Source of the DNA: Ascidia mentula
Taxonomy: Eukaryota > Chordata > Ascidiacea > Phlebobranchia > Ascidiidae
Assembly: GCA_947561715.1 (NCBI GenBank)
Contig: OX387203.1
Span: 13,144,001 to 13,208,000, forward strand
DNA length: 64,000 nucleotides
Reading direction: 5' to 3'
Numbering within the stretch: position 1 is the first letter of the stretch; each line of letters begins with the position of its first letter. Of this stretch, positions 23,906-36,886 are shown one piece after another. The notes beneath the pieces were generated by a model. It had not been told where the DNA came from, searched no databases, and saw only the letters and a program-made list of their open reading frames with translations. Made by a program: the position numbers and the translations under genes.

Positions 23906-26617
23906 GTATAGGAGGTGGGAAATGCCCACCGTGTAGACCTCTGTCACAATAGAAATTGTGACGTCACAGAGCATGCTTGCTCACTATGCCCTATTGCTGT
24001 CCAGAGGCTAGGATGCTCTCCTTGTCGATGCAAATGTGACAAATACGGCGGCACTCAGTGTTGAAAATTCCCATTCCACGTGCTTGCGATGTCCCAACCA
24101 CTCAACGTGCCCACCAGGCCAAGCTCCGCCCCTCTCCCACCAGTCGACATTCTATTTGAATAAGGTAAGCATCACGCCCTGTCCGGGCTACTTTTTCACT
24201 ACTTAATCGTTTGCAAAGGCCCCCCGCCGTCGTTGCCGCGTCGACGACGCCGGCTCGTGCTCATTATGCCCAATTACTGTCCAGCGGCAGGCATACTTTT
24301 CTGTCGTTGCAAGCGTGGTAATTACCGCTGCACTCTCAGTGTTGAAAATTGCCAATCCACGTGCTTGCCATGTGGCAACCACTCCAAGTGCCCACCAGGC
24401 CAAGCTCCGACCCTCTCCCACCAGTCGACATTCTATTTGAATAAGGTAAGCATCACGCCCTGTCCGGGCTACTTTTTAACTACTTAATCGTTTGCAAAGA
24501 CCCCCTGCCGTCGTTGCCGCGTCGACGACGACTTGTGCTCATTATGCCCAATTACTGTACAGCGGCTAGGCTGCTTTTTTACTTGGGCGCGCATGATTTT
24601 ATTTCTATGTGAATAAGTATAGGAGGTGGGAAATGCCCACCGTGTAGACCTCTGTCACAATAGAAATTGTGACGTCACAGAGCATGCTTGCTCACTATGC
24701 CCTATTGCTGTCCAGAGGCTAGGATGCTCTCCTTGTCGATGCAAATGTGACAAATACGGCGGCACTCAGTGTTGAAAATTCCCATTCCACGTGCTTGCGA
24801 TGTCCCAACCACTCAACGTGCCCACCAGGCCAAGCTCCGCCCCTCTCCCACCAGTCGACATTCTATTTGAATAAGGTAAGCATCACGCCCTGTCCGGGCT
24901 ACTTTTTCACTACTTAATCGTTTGCAAAGACCCCCTGCCGGCGTTGCCGCGTCGACGACGACTTGTGCTCATTATGCCCAATTACTGTACAGCGGCTAGG
25001 CTGCTTTTTTACTTGGGCGCGCATGATTTTGTTTCTATGTGAATAAGTATAGGAGGTGGGAAATGCCCACCGTGTAGACCTCTGTCACAATAGAAATTGT
25101 GACGTCACAGAGCATGCTTGCTCACTATGCCCTATTGCTGTCCAGAGGCTAGGATGCTCTCCTTGTCGATGCAAATGTGACAAATACGGCGGCACTCAGT
25201 GTTGAAAATTCCCATTCCACGTGCTTGCGATGTCCCAACCACTCAACGTGCCCACCAGGCCAAGCTCCGCCCCTCTCCCACCAGTCGACATTCTATTTGA
25301 ATAAGGTAAGCATCACGCCCTGTCCGGGCTACTTTTTCACTACTTAATCGTTTGCAAAGGCCCCCCGCCGTCGTTGCCGCGTCGACGACGCCGGCTCGTG
25401 CTCATTATGCCCAATTACTGTCCAGCGGCAGGCATACTTTTCTGTCGTTGCAAGCGTGGTAATTACCGCTGCACTCTCAGTGTTGAAAATTGCCAATCCA
25501 CGTGCTTGCCATGTGGCAACCACTCCAAGTGCCCACCAGGCCAAGCTCCGACCCTCTCCCACCAGTCGACATTCTATTTGAATAAGGTAAGCATCACGCC
25601 CTGTCCGGGCTACTTTTTAACTACTTAATCGTTTGCAAAGACCCCCTGCCGTCGTTGCCGCGTCGACGACGACTTGTGCTCATTATGCCCAATTACTGTA
25701 CAGCGGCTAGGCTGCTTTTTTACTTGGGCGCGCATGATTTTATTTCTATGTGAATAAGTATAGGAGGTGGGAAATGCCCACCGTGTAGACCTCTGTCACA
25801 ATAGAAATTGTGACGTCACAGAGCATGCTTGCTCACTATGCCCTATTGCTGTCCAGAGGCTAGGATGCTCTCCTTGTCGATGCAAATGTGACAAATACGG
25901 CGGCACTCAGTGTTGAAAATTCCCATTCCACGTGCTTGCGATGTCCCAACCACTCAACGTGCCCACCAGGCCAAGCTCCGCCCCTCTCCCACCAGTCGAC
26001 ATTCTATTTGAATAAGGTAAGCATCACGCCCTGTCCGGGCTACTTTTTCACTACTTAATCGTTTGCAAAGACCCCCTGCCGGCGTTGCCGCGTCGACGAC
26101 GACTTGTGCTCATTATGCCCAATTACTGTACAGCGGCTAGGCTGCTTTTTTACTTGGGCGCGCATGATTTTATTTCTATGTGAATAAGTATAGGAGGTGG
26201 GAAATGCCCACCGTGTAGACCTCTGTCACAATAGAAATTGTGACGTCACAGAGCATGCTTGCTCACTATGCCCTATTGCTGTCCAGAGGCTAGGATGCTC
26301 TCCTTGTCGATGCAAATGTGACAAATACGGCGGCACTCAGTGTTGAAAATTCCCATTCCACGTGCTTGCGATGTCCCAACCACTCAACGTGCCCACCAGG
26401 CCAAGCTCCGCCCCTCTCCCACCAGTCGACATTCTATTTGAATAAGGTAAGCATCACGCCCTGTCCGGGCTACTTTTTCACTACTTAATCGTTTGCAAAG
26501 ACCCCCTGCCGGCGTTGCCGCGTCGACGACGACTTGTGCTCATTATGCCCAATTACTGTACAGCGGCTAGGCTGCTTTTTTACTTAGGCGCGCATGATTT
26601 TGTTTCTATGTGAATAA
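23906..26617 (+). repeat. Block L-g-L-a-g* (2712 bp)
   Basis: The units are 711L at 23906, 430g at 24617, 711L at 25047, 430a at 25758 and 430g* at 26188. The same five-unit block occurs at 13488, 17060, 51158 and 53870, so it is a dispersed higher-order repeat of the array. Confidence 0.87.
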
Positions 26618-28899
26618 GTATAGGAGGTGGGAAATGCCCACCGTGTAGACCTCTGTCACAATAGAAATTGTGACGTCACAGAGCATGCTTGCTCACTATG
26701 CCCTATTGCTGTCCAGAGGCTAGGATGCTCTCCTTGTCGATGCAAATGTGACAAATACGGCGGCACTCAGTGTTGAAAATTCCCATTCCACGTGCTTGCG
26801 ATGTCCCAACCACTCAACGTGCCCACCAGGCCAAGCTCCGCCCCTCTCCCACCAGTCGACATTCTATTTGAATAAGGTAAGCATCACGCCCTGTCCGGGC
26901 TACTTTTTCACTACTTAATCGTTTGCAAAGGCCCCCCGCCGTCGTTGCCGCGTCGACGACGCCGGCTCGTGCTCATTATGCCCAATTACTGTCCAGCGGC
27001 AGGCATACTTTTCTGTCGTTGCAAGCGTGGTAATTACCGCTGCACTCTCAGTGTTGAAAATTGCCAATCCACGTGCTTGCCATGTGGCAACCACTCCAAG
27101 TGCCCACCAGGCCAAGCTCCGACCCTCTCCCACCAGTCGACATTCTATTTGAATAAGGTAAGCATCACGCCCTGTCCGGGCTACTTTTTAACTACTTAAT
27201 CGTTTGCAAAGACCCCCTGCCGTCGTTGCCGCGTCGACGACGACTTGTGCTCATTATGCCCAATTACTGTACAGCGGCTAGGCTGCTTTTTTACTTGGGC
27301 GCGCATGATTTTATTTCTATGTGAATAAGTATAGGAGGTGGGAAATGCCCACCGTGTAGACCTCTGTCACAATAGAAATTGTGACGTCACAGAGCATGCT
27401 TGCTCACTATGCCCTATTGCTGTCCAGAGGCTAGGATGCTCTCCTTGTCGATGCAAATGTGACAAATACGGCGGCACTCAGTGTTGAAAATTCCCATTCC
27501 ACGTGCTTGCGATGTCCCAACCACTCAACGTGCCCACCAGGCCAAGCTCCGCCCCTCTCCCACCAGTCGACATTCTATTTGAATAAGGTAAGCATCACGC
27601 CCTGTCCGGGCTACTTTTTCACTACTTAATCGTTTGCAAAGACCCCCTGCCGGCGTTGCCGCGTCGACGACGACTTGTGCTCATTATGCCCAATTACTGT
27701 ACAGCGGCTAGGCTGCTTTTTTACTTGGGCGCGCATGATTTTGTTTCTATGTGAATAAGTATAGGAGGTGGGAAATGCCCACCGTGTAGACCTCTGTCAC
27801 AATAGAAATTGTGACGTCACAGAGCATGCTTGCTCACTATGCCCTATTGCTGTCCAGAGGCTAGGATGCTCTCCTTGTCGATGCAAATGTGACAAATACG
27901 GCGGCACTCAGTGTTGAAAATTCCCATTCCACGTGCTTGCGATGTCCCAACCACTCAACGTGCCCACCAGGCCAAGCTCCGCCCCTCTCCCACCAGTCGA
28001 CATTCTATTTGAATAAGGTAAGCATCACGCCCTGTCCGGGCTACTTTTTCACTACTTAATCGTTTGCAAAGGCCCCCCGCCGTCGTTGCCGCGTCGACGA
28101 CGCCGGCTCGTGCTCATTATGCCCAATTACTGTCCAGCGGCAGGCATACTTTTCTGTCGTTGCAAGCGTGGTAATTACCGCTGCACTCTCAGTGTTGAAA
28201 ATTGCCAATCCACGTGCTTGCCATGTGGCAACCACTCCAAGTGCCCACCAGGCCAAGCTCCGACCCTCTCCCACCAGTCGACATTCTATTTGAATAAGGT
28301 AAGCATCACGCCCTGTCCGGGCTACTTTTTAACTACTTAATCGTTTGCAAAGACCCCCTGCCGTCGTTGCCGCGTCGACGACGACTTGTGCTCATTATGC
28401 CCAATTACTGTACAGCGGCTAGGCTGCTTTTTTACTTGGGCGCGCATGATTTTATTTCTATGTGAATAAGTATAGGAGGTGGGAAATGCCCACCGTGTAG
28501 ACCTCTGTCACAATAGAAATTGTGACGTCACAGAGCATGCTTGCTCACTATGCCCTATTGCTGTCCAGAGGCTAGGATGCTCTCCTTGTCGATGCAAATG
28601 TGACAAATACGGCGGCACTCAGTGTTGAAAATTCCCATTCCACGTGCTTGCGATGTCCCAACCACTCAACGTGCCCACCAGGCCAAGCTCCGCCCCTCTC
28701 CCACCAGTCGACATTCTATTTGAATAAGGTAAGCATCACGCCCTGTCCGGGCTACTTTTTCACTACTTAATCGTTTGCAAAGACCCCCTGCCGGCGTTGC
28801 CGCGTCGACGACGACTTGTGCTCATTATGCCCAATTACTGTACAGCGGCTAGGCTGCTTTTTTACTTGGGCGCGCATGATTTTGTTTCTATGTGAATAA
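26618..28899 (+). repeat. Two L-g dimers
   Basis: The units are 711L at 26618, 430g at 27329, 711L at 27759 and 430g at 28470. With the L-a-g* in front (25047) they form L-a-g*-L-g-L-g (3853 bp), which also occurs at 18201 and 36887. Confidence 0.87.
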
Positions 28900-29610
28900 G
28901 TATAGGAGGTGGGAAATGCCCACCGTGTAGACCTCTGTCACAATAGAAATTGTGACGTCACAGAGCATGCTTGCTCACTATGCCCTATTGCTGTCCAGAG
29001 GCTAGGATGCTCTCCTTGTCGATGCAAATGTGACAAATACGGCGGCACTCAGTGTTGAAAATTCCCATTCCACGTGCTTGCGATGTCCCAACCACTCAAC
29101 GTGCCCACCAGGCCAAGCTCCGCCCCTCTCCCACCAGTCGACATTCTATTTGAATAAGGTAAGCATCACGCCCTGTCCGGGCTACTTTTTCACTACTTAA
29201 TCGTTTGCAAAGGCCCCCCGCCGTCGTTGCCGCGTCGACGACGCCGGCTCGTGCTCATTATGCCCAATTACTGTCCAGCGGCAGGCATACTTTTCTGTCG
29301 TTGCAAGCGTGGTAATTACCGCTGCACTCTCAGTGTTGAAAATTGCCAATCCACGTGCTTGCCATGTGGCAACCACTCCAAGTGCCCACCAGGCCAAGCT
29401 CCGACCCTCTCCCACCAGTCGACATTCTATTTGAATAAGGTAAGCATCACGCCCTGTCCGGGCTACTTTTTCACTACTTAATCGTTTGCAAAGACCCCCT
29501 GCCGGCGTTGCCGCGTCGACGACGACTTGTGCTCATTATGCCCAATTACTGTACAGCGGCTAGGCTGCTTTTTTACTTGGGCGCGCATGATTTTATTTCT
29601 ATGTGAATAA
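28900..29610 (+). repeat. 711F-a, singular recombinant unit
   Basis: This long unit has the F markers (C at 573, G at 606) but A at 696 (tatttc). The other eight F units (3219, 6642, 11206, 22054, 36176, 45023, 48446, 58583) have G. It is followed by a 430g* rather than a 711L. It looks like a 711L fused to the C of a following 430a, with one 430-bp equivalent lost. Confidence 0.88.
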
Positions 29611-30040
29611 GTATAGGAGGTGGGAAATGCCCACCGTGTAGACCTCTGTCACAATAGAAATTGTGACGTCACAGAGCATGCTTGCTCACTATGCCCTATT
29701 GCTGTCCAGAGGCTAGGATGCTCTCCTTGTCGATGCAAATGTGACAAATACGGCGGCACTCAGTGTTGAAAATTCCCATTCCACGTGCTTGCGATGTCCC
29801 AACCACTCAACGTGCCCACCAGGCCAAGCTCCGCCCCTCTCCCACCAGTCGACATTCTATTTGAATAAGGTAAGCATCACGCCCTGTCCGGGCTACTTTT
29901 TCACTACTTAATCGTTTGCAAAGACCCCCTGCCGGCGTTGCCGCGTCGACGACGACTTGTGCTCATTATGCCCAATTACTGTACAGCGGCTAGGCTGCTT
30001 TTTTACTTAGGCGCGCATGATTTTGTTTCTATGTGAATAA
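29611..30040 (+). repeat. 430g* unit after the F-a recombinant
   Basis: It carries ttaggcg and tgtttc. The other six g* units (15770, 19342, 26188, 38028, 53440, 56152) each follow a 430a. Here the preceding unit is 711F-a, which appears to contain the tail of the missing 430a. Confidence 0.88.
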
Positions 30041-33000
30041 GTATAGGAGGTGGGAAATGCCCACCGTGTAGACCTCTGTCACAATAGAAATTGTGACGTC
30101 ACAGAGCATGCTTGCTCACTATGCCCTATTGCTGTCCAGAGGCTAGGATGCTCTCCTTGTCGATGCAAATGTGACAAATACGGCGGCACTCAGTGTTGAA
30201 AATTCCCATTCCACGTGCTTGCGATGTCCCAACCACTCAACGTGCCCACCAGGCCAAGCTCCGCCCCTCTCCCACCAGTCGACATTCTATTTGAATAAGG
30301 TAAGCATCACGCCCTGTCCGGGCTACTTTTTCACTACTTAATCGTTTGCAAAGGCCCCCCGCCGTCGTTGCCGCGTCGACGACGCCGGCTCGTGCTCATT
30401 ATGCCCAATTACTGTCCAGCGGCAGGCATACTTTTCTGTCGTTGCAAGCGTGGTAATTACCGCTGCACTCTCAGTGTTGAAAATTGCCAATCCACGTGCT
30501 TGCCATGTGGCAACCACTCCAAGTGCCCACCAGGCCAAGCTCCGACCCTCTCCCACCAGTCGACATTCTATTTGAATAAGGTAAGCATCACGCCCTGTCC
30601 GGGCTACTTTTTAACTACTTAATCGTTTGCAAAGACCCCCTGCCGTCGTTGCCGCGTCGACGACGACTTGTGCTCATTATGCCCAATTACTGTACAGCGG
30701 CTAGGCTGCTTTTTTACTTGGGCGCGCATGATTTTATTTCTATGTGAATAAGTATAGGAGGTGGGAAATGCCCACCGTGTAGACCTCTGTCACAATAGAA
30801 ATTGTGACGTCACAGAGCATGCTTGCTCACTATGCCCTATTGCTGTCCAGAGGCTAGGATGCTCTCCTTGTCGATGCAAATGTGACAAATACGGCGGCAC
30901 TCAGTGTTGAAAATTCCCATTCCACGTGCTTGCGATGTCCCAACCACTCAACGTGCCCACCAGGCCAAGCTCCGCCCCTCTCCCACCAGTCGACATTCTA
31001 TTTGAATAAGGTAAGCATCACGCCCTGTCCGGGCTACTTTTTCACTACTTAATCGTTTGCAAAGACCCCCTGCCGGCGTTGCCGCGTCGACGACGACTTG
31101 TGCTCATTATGCCCAATTACTGTACAGCGGCTAGGCTGCTTTTTTACTTGGGCGCGCATGATTTTGTTTCTATGTGAATAAGTATAGGAGGTGGGAAATG
31201 CCCACCGTGTAGACCTCTGTCACAATAGAAATTGTGACGTCACAGAGCATGCTTGCTCACTATGCCCTATTGCTGTCCAGAGGCTAGGATGCTCTCCTTG
31301 TCGATGCAAATGTGACAAATACGGCGGCACTCAGTGTTGAAAATTCCCATTCCACGTGCTTGCGATGTCCCAACCACTCAACGTGCCCACCAGGCCAAGC
31401 TCCGCCCCTCTCCCACCAGTCGACATTCTATTTGAATAAGGTAAGCATCACGCCCTGTCCGGGCTACTTTTTCACTACTTAATCGTTTGCAAAGGCCCCC
31501 CGCCGTCGTTGCCGCGTCGACGACGCCGGCTCGTGCTCATTATGCCCAATTACTGTCCAGCGGCAGGCATACTTTTCTGTCGTTGCAAGCGTGGTAATTA
31601 CCGCTGCACTCTCAGTGTTGAAAATTGCCAATCCACGTGCTTGCCATGTGGCAACCACTCCAAGTGCCCACCAGGCCAAGCTCCGACCCTCTCCCACCAG
31701 TCGACATTCTATTTGAATAAGGTAAGCATCACGCCCTGTCCGGGCTACTTTTTAACTACTTAATCGTTTGCAAAGACCCCCTGCCGTCGTTGCCGCGTCG
31801 ACGACGACTTGTGCTCATTATGCCCAATTACTGTACAGCGGCTAGGCTGCTTTTTTACTTGGGCGCGCATGATTTTATTTCTATGTGAATAAGTATAGGA
31901 GGTGGGAAATGCCCACCGTGTAGACCTCTGTCACAATAGAAATTGTGACGTCACAGAGCATGCTTGCTCACTATGCCCTATTGCTGTCCAGAGGCTAGGA
32001 TGCTCTCCTTGTCGATGCAAATGTGACAAATACGGCGGCACTCAGTGTTGAAAATTCCCATTCCACGTGCTTGCGATGTCCCAACCACTCAACGTGCCCA
32101 CCAGGCCAAGCTCCGCCCCTCTCCCACCAGTCGACATTCTATTTGAATAAGGTAAGCATCACGCCCTGTCCGGGCTACTTTTTCACTACTTAATCGTTTG
32201 CAAAGACCCCCTGCCGGCGTTGCCGCGTCGACGACGACTTGTGCTCATTATGCCCAATTACTGTACAGCGGCTAGGCTGCTTTTTTACTTGGGCGCGCAT
32301 GATTTTGTTTCTATGTGAATAAGTATAGGAGGTGGGAAATGCCCACCGTGTAGACCTCTGTCACAATAGAAATTGTGACGTCACAGAGCATGCTTGCTCA
32401 CTATGCCCTATTGCTGTCCAGAGGCTAGGATGCTCTCCTTGTCGATGCAAATGTGACAAATACGGCGGCACTCAGTGTTGAAAATTCCCATTCCACGTGC
32501 TTGCGATGTCCCAACCACTCAACGTGCCCACCAGGCCAAGCTCCGCCCCTCTCCCACCAGTCGACATTCTATTTGAATAAGGTAAGCATCACGCCCTGTC
32601 CGGGCTACTTTTTCACTACTTAATCGTTTGCAAAGGCCCCCCGCCGTCGTTGCCGCGTCGACGACGCCGGCTCGTGCTCATTATGCCCAATTACTGTCCA
32701 GCGGCAGGCATACTTTTCTGTCGTTGCAAGCGTGGTAATTACCGCTGCACTCTCAGTGTTGAAAATTGCCAATCCACGTGCTTGCCATGTGGCAACCACT
32801 CCAAGTGCCCACCAGGCCAAGCTCCGACCCTCTCCCACCAGTCGACATTCTATTTGAATAAGGTAAGCATCACGCCCTGTCCGGGCTACTTTTTAACTAC
32901 TTAATCGTTTGCAAAGACCCCCTGCCGTCGTTGCCGCGTCGACGACGACTTGTGCTCATTATGCCCAATTACTGTACAGCGGCTAGGCTGCTTTTTTACT

Positions 33001-34604
33001 TGGGCGCGCATGATTTTATTTCTATGTGAATAAGTATAGGAGGTGGGAAATGCCCACCGTGTAGACCTCTGTCACAATAGAAATTGTGACGTCACAGAGC
33101 ATGCTTGCTCACTATGCCCTATTGCTGTCCAGAGGCTAGGATGCTCTCCTTGTCGATGCAAATGTGACAAATACGGCGGCACTCAGTGTTGAAAATTCCC
33201 ATTCCACGTGCTTGCGATGTCCCAACCACTCAACGTGCCCACCAGGCCAAGCTCCGCCCCTCTCCCACCAGTCGACATTCTATTTGAATAAGGTAAGCAT
33301 CACGCCCTGTCCGGGCTACTTTTTCACTACTTAATCGTTTGCAAAGACCCCCTGCCGGCGTTGCCGCGTCGACGACGACTTGTGCTCATTATGCCCAATT
33401 ACTGTACAGCGGCTAGGCTGCTTTTTTACTTGGGCGCGCATGATTTTGTTTCTATGTGAATAAGTATAGGAGGTGGGAAATGCCCACCGTGTAGACCTCT
33501 GTCACAATAGAAATTGTGACGTCACAGAGCATGCTTGCTCACTATGCCCTATTGCTGTCCAGAGGCTAGGATGCTCTCCTTGTCGATGCAAATGTGACAA
33601 ATACGGCGGCACTCAGTGTTGAAAATTCCCATTCCACGTGCTTGCGATGTCCCAACCACTCAACGTGCCCACCAGGCCAAGCTCCGCCCCTCTCCCACCA
33701 GTCGACATTCTATTTGAATAAGGTAAGCATCACGCCCTGTCCGGGCTACTTTTTCACTACTTAATCGTTTGCAAAGGCCCCCCGCCGTCGTTGCCGCGTC
33801 GACGACGCCGGCTCGTGCTCATTATGCCCAATTACTGTCCAGCGGCAGGCATACTTTTCTGTCGTTGCAAGCGTGGTAATTACCGCTGCACTCTCAGTGT
33901 TGAAAATTGCCAATCCACGTGCTTGCCATGTGGCAACCACTCCAAGTGCCCACCAGGCCAAGCTCCGACCCTCTCCCACCAGTCGACATTCTATTTGAAT
34001 AAGGTAAGCATCACGCCCTGTCCGGGCTACTTTTTAACTACTTAATCGTTTGCAAAGACCCCCTGCCGTCGTTGCCGCGTCGACGACGACTTGTGCTCAT
34101 TATGCCCAATTACTGTACAGCGGCTAGGCTGCTTTTTTACTTGGGCGCGCATGATTTTATTTCTATGTGAATAAGTATAGGAGGTGGGAAATGCCCACCG
34201 TGTAGACCTCTGTCACAATAGAAATTGTGACGTCACAGAGCATGCTTGCTCACTATGCCCTATTGCTGTCCAGAGGCTAGGATGCTCTCCTTGTCGATGC
34301 AAATGTGACAAATACGGCGGCACTCAGTGTTGAAAATTCCCATTCCACGTGCTTGCGATGTCCCAACCACTCAACGTGCCCACCAGGCCAAGCTCCGCCC
34401 CTCTCCCACCAGTCGACATTCTATTTGAATAAGGTAAGCATCACGCCCTGTCCGGGCTACTTTTTCACTACTTAATCGTTTGCAAAGACCCCCTGCCGGC
34501 GTTGCCGCGTCGACGACGACTTGTGCTCATTATGCCCAATTACTGTACAGCGGCTAGGCTGCTTTTTTACTTGGGCGCGCATGATTTTGTTTCTATGTGA
34601 ATAA
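30041..34604 (+). repeat. Four tandem L-g dimers (4 x 1141 bp)
   Basis: Dimers start at 30041, 31182, 32323 and 33464. I see no difference between them. This and the matching run near the right end are the longest homogeneous dimer stretches in the window. Confidence 0.9.
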
Positions 34605-36886
34605 GTATAGGAGGTGGGAAATGCCCACCGTGTAGACCTCTGTCACAATAGAAATTGTGACGTCACAGAGCATGCTTGCTCACTATGCCCTATTGCTGTC
34701 CAGAGGCTAGGATGCTCTCCTTGTCGATGCAAATGTGACAAATACGGCGGCACTCAGTGTTGAAAATTCCCATTCCACGTGCTTGCGATGTCCCAACCAC
34801 TCAACGTGCCCACCAGGCCAAGCTCCGCCCCTCTCCCACCAGTCGACATTCTATTTGAATAAGGTAAGCATCACGCCCTGTCCGGGCTACTTTTTCACTA
34901 CTTAATCGTTTGCAAAGGCCCCCCGCCGTCGTTGCCGCGTCGACGACGCCGGCTCGTGCTCATTATGCCCAATTACTGTCCAGCGGCAGGCATACTTTTC
35001 TGTCGTTGCAAGCGTGGTAATTACCGCTGCACTCTCAGTGTTGAAAATTGCCAATCCACGTGCTTGCCATGTGGCAACCACTCCAAGTGCCCACCAGGCC
35101 AAGCTCCGACCCTCTCCCACCAGTCGACATTCTATTTGAATAAGGTAAGCATCACGCCCTGTCCGGGCTACTTTTTAACTACTTAATCGTTTGCAAAGAC
35201 CCCCTGCCGTCGTTGCCGCGTCGACGACGACTTGTGCTCATTATGCCCAATTACTGTACAGCGGCTAGGCTGCTTTTTTACTTGGGCGCGCATGATTTTA
35301 TTTCTATGTGAATAAGTATAGGAGGTGGGAAATGCCCACCGTGTAGACCTCTGTCACAATAGAAATTGTGACGTCACAGAGCATGCTTGCTCACTATGCC
35401 CTATTGCTGTCCAGAGGCTAGGATGCTCTCCTTGTCGATGCAAATGTGACAAATACGGCGGCACTCAGTGTTGAAAATTCCCATTCCACGTGCTTGCGAT
35501 GTCCCAACCACTCAACGTGCCCACCAGGCCAAGCTCCGCCCCTCTCCCACCAGTCGACATTCTATTTGAATAAGGTAAGCATCACGCCCTGTCCGGGCTA
35601 CTTTTTCACTACTTAATCGTTTGCAAAGACCCCCTGCCGGCGTTGCCGCGTCGACGACGACTTGTGCTCATTATGCCCAATTACTGTACAGCGGCTAGGC
35701 TGCTTTTTTACTTGGGCGCGCATGATTTTATTTCTATGTGAATAAGTATAGGAGGTGGGAAATGCCCACCGTGTAGACCTCTGTCACAATAGAAATTGTG
35801 ACGTCACAGAGCATGCTTGCTCACTATGCCCTATTGCTGTCCAGAGGCTAGGATGCTCTCCTTGTCGATGCAAATGTGACAAATACGGCGGCACTCAGTG
35901 TTGAAAATTCCCATTCCACGTGCTTGCGATGTCCCAACCACTCAACGTGCCCACCAGGCCAAGCTCCGCCCCTCTCCCACCAGTCGACATTCTATTTGAA
36001 TAAGGTAAGCATCACGCCCTGTCCGGGCTACTTTTTCACTACTTAATCGTTTGCAAAGACCCCCTGCCGGCGTTGCCGCGTCGACGACGACTTGTGCTCA
36101 TTATGCCCAATTACTGTACAGCGGCTAGGCTGCTTTTTTACTTGGGCGCGCATGATTTTGTTTCTATGTGAATAAGTATAGGAGGTGGGAAATGCCCACC
36201 GTGTAGACCTCTGTCACAATAGAAATTGTGACGTCACAGAGCATGCTTGCTCACTATGCCCTATTGCTGTCCAGAGGCTAGGATGCTCTCCTTGTCGATG
36301 CAAATGTGACAAATACGGCGGCACTCAGTGTTGAAAATTCCCATTCCACGTGCTTGCGATGTCCCAACCACTCAACGTGCCCACCAGGCCAAGCTCCGCC
36401 CCTCTCCCACCAGTCGACATTCTATTTGAATAAGGTAAGCATCACGCCCTGTCCGGGCTACTTTTTCACTACTTAATCGTTTGCAAAGGCCCCCCGCCGT
36501 CGTTGCCGCGTCGACGACGCCGGCTCGTGCTCATTATGCCCAATTACTGTCCAGCGGCAGGCATACTTTTCTGTCGTTGCAAGCGTGGTAATTACCGCTG
36601 CACTCTCAGTGTTGAAAATTGCCAATCCACGTGCTTGCCATGTGGCAACCACTCCAAGTGCCCACCAGGCCAAGCTCCGACCCTCTCCCACCAGTCGACA
36701 TTCTATTTGAATAAGGTAAGCATCACGCCCTGTCCGGGCTACTTTTTCACTACTTAATCGTTTGCAAAGACCCCCTGCCGGCGTTGCCGCGTCGACGACG
36801 ACTTGTGCTCATTATGCCCAATTACTGTACAGCGGCTAGGCTGCTTTTTTACTTGGGCGCGCATGATTTTGTTTCTATGTGAATAA
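34605..36886 (+). repeat. Block L-a-g-F (2282 bp)
   Basis: The units are 711L at 34605, 430a at 35316, 430g at 35746 and 711F at 36176, with the usual F markers and G at 696. Confidence 0.88.
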
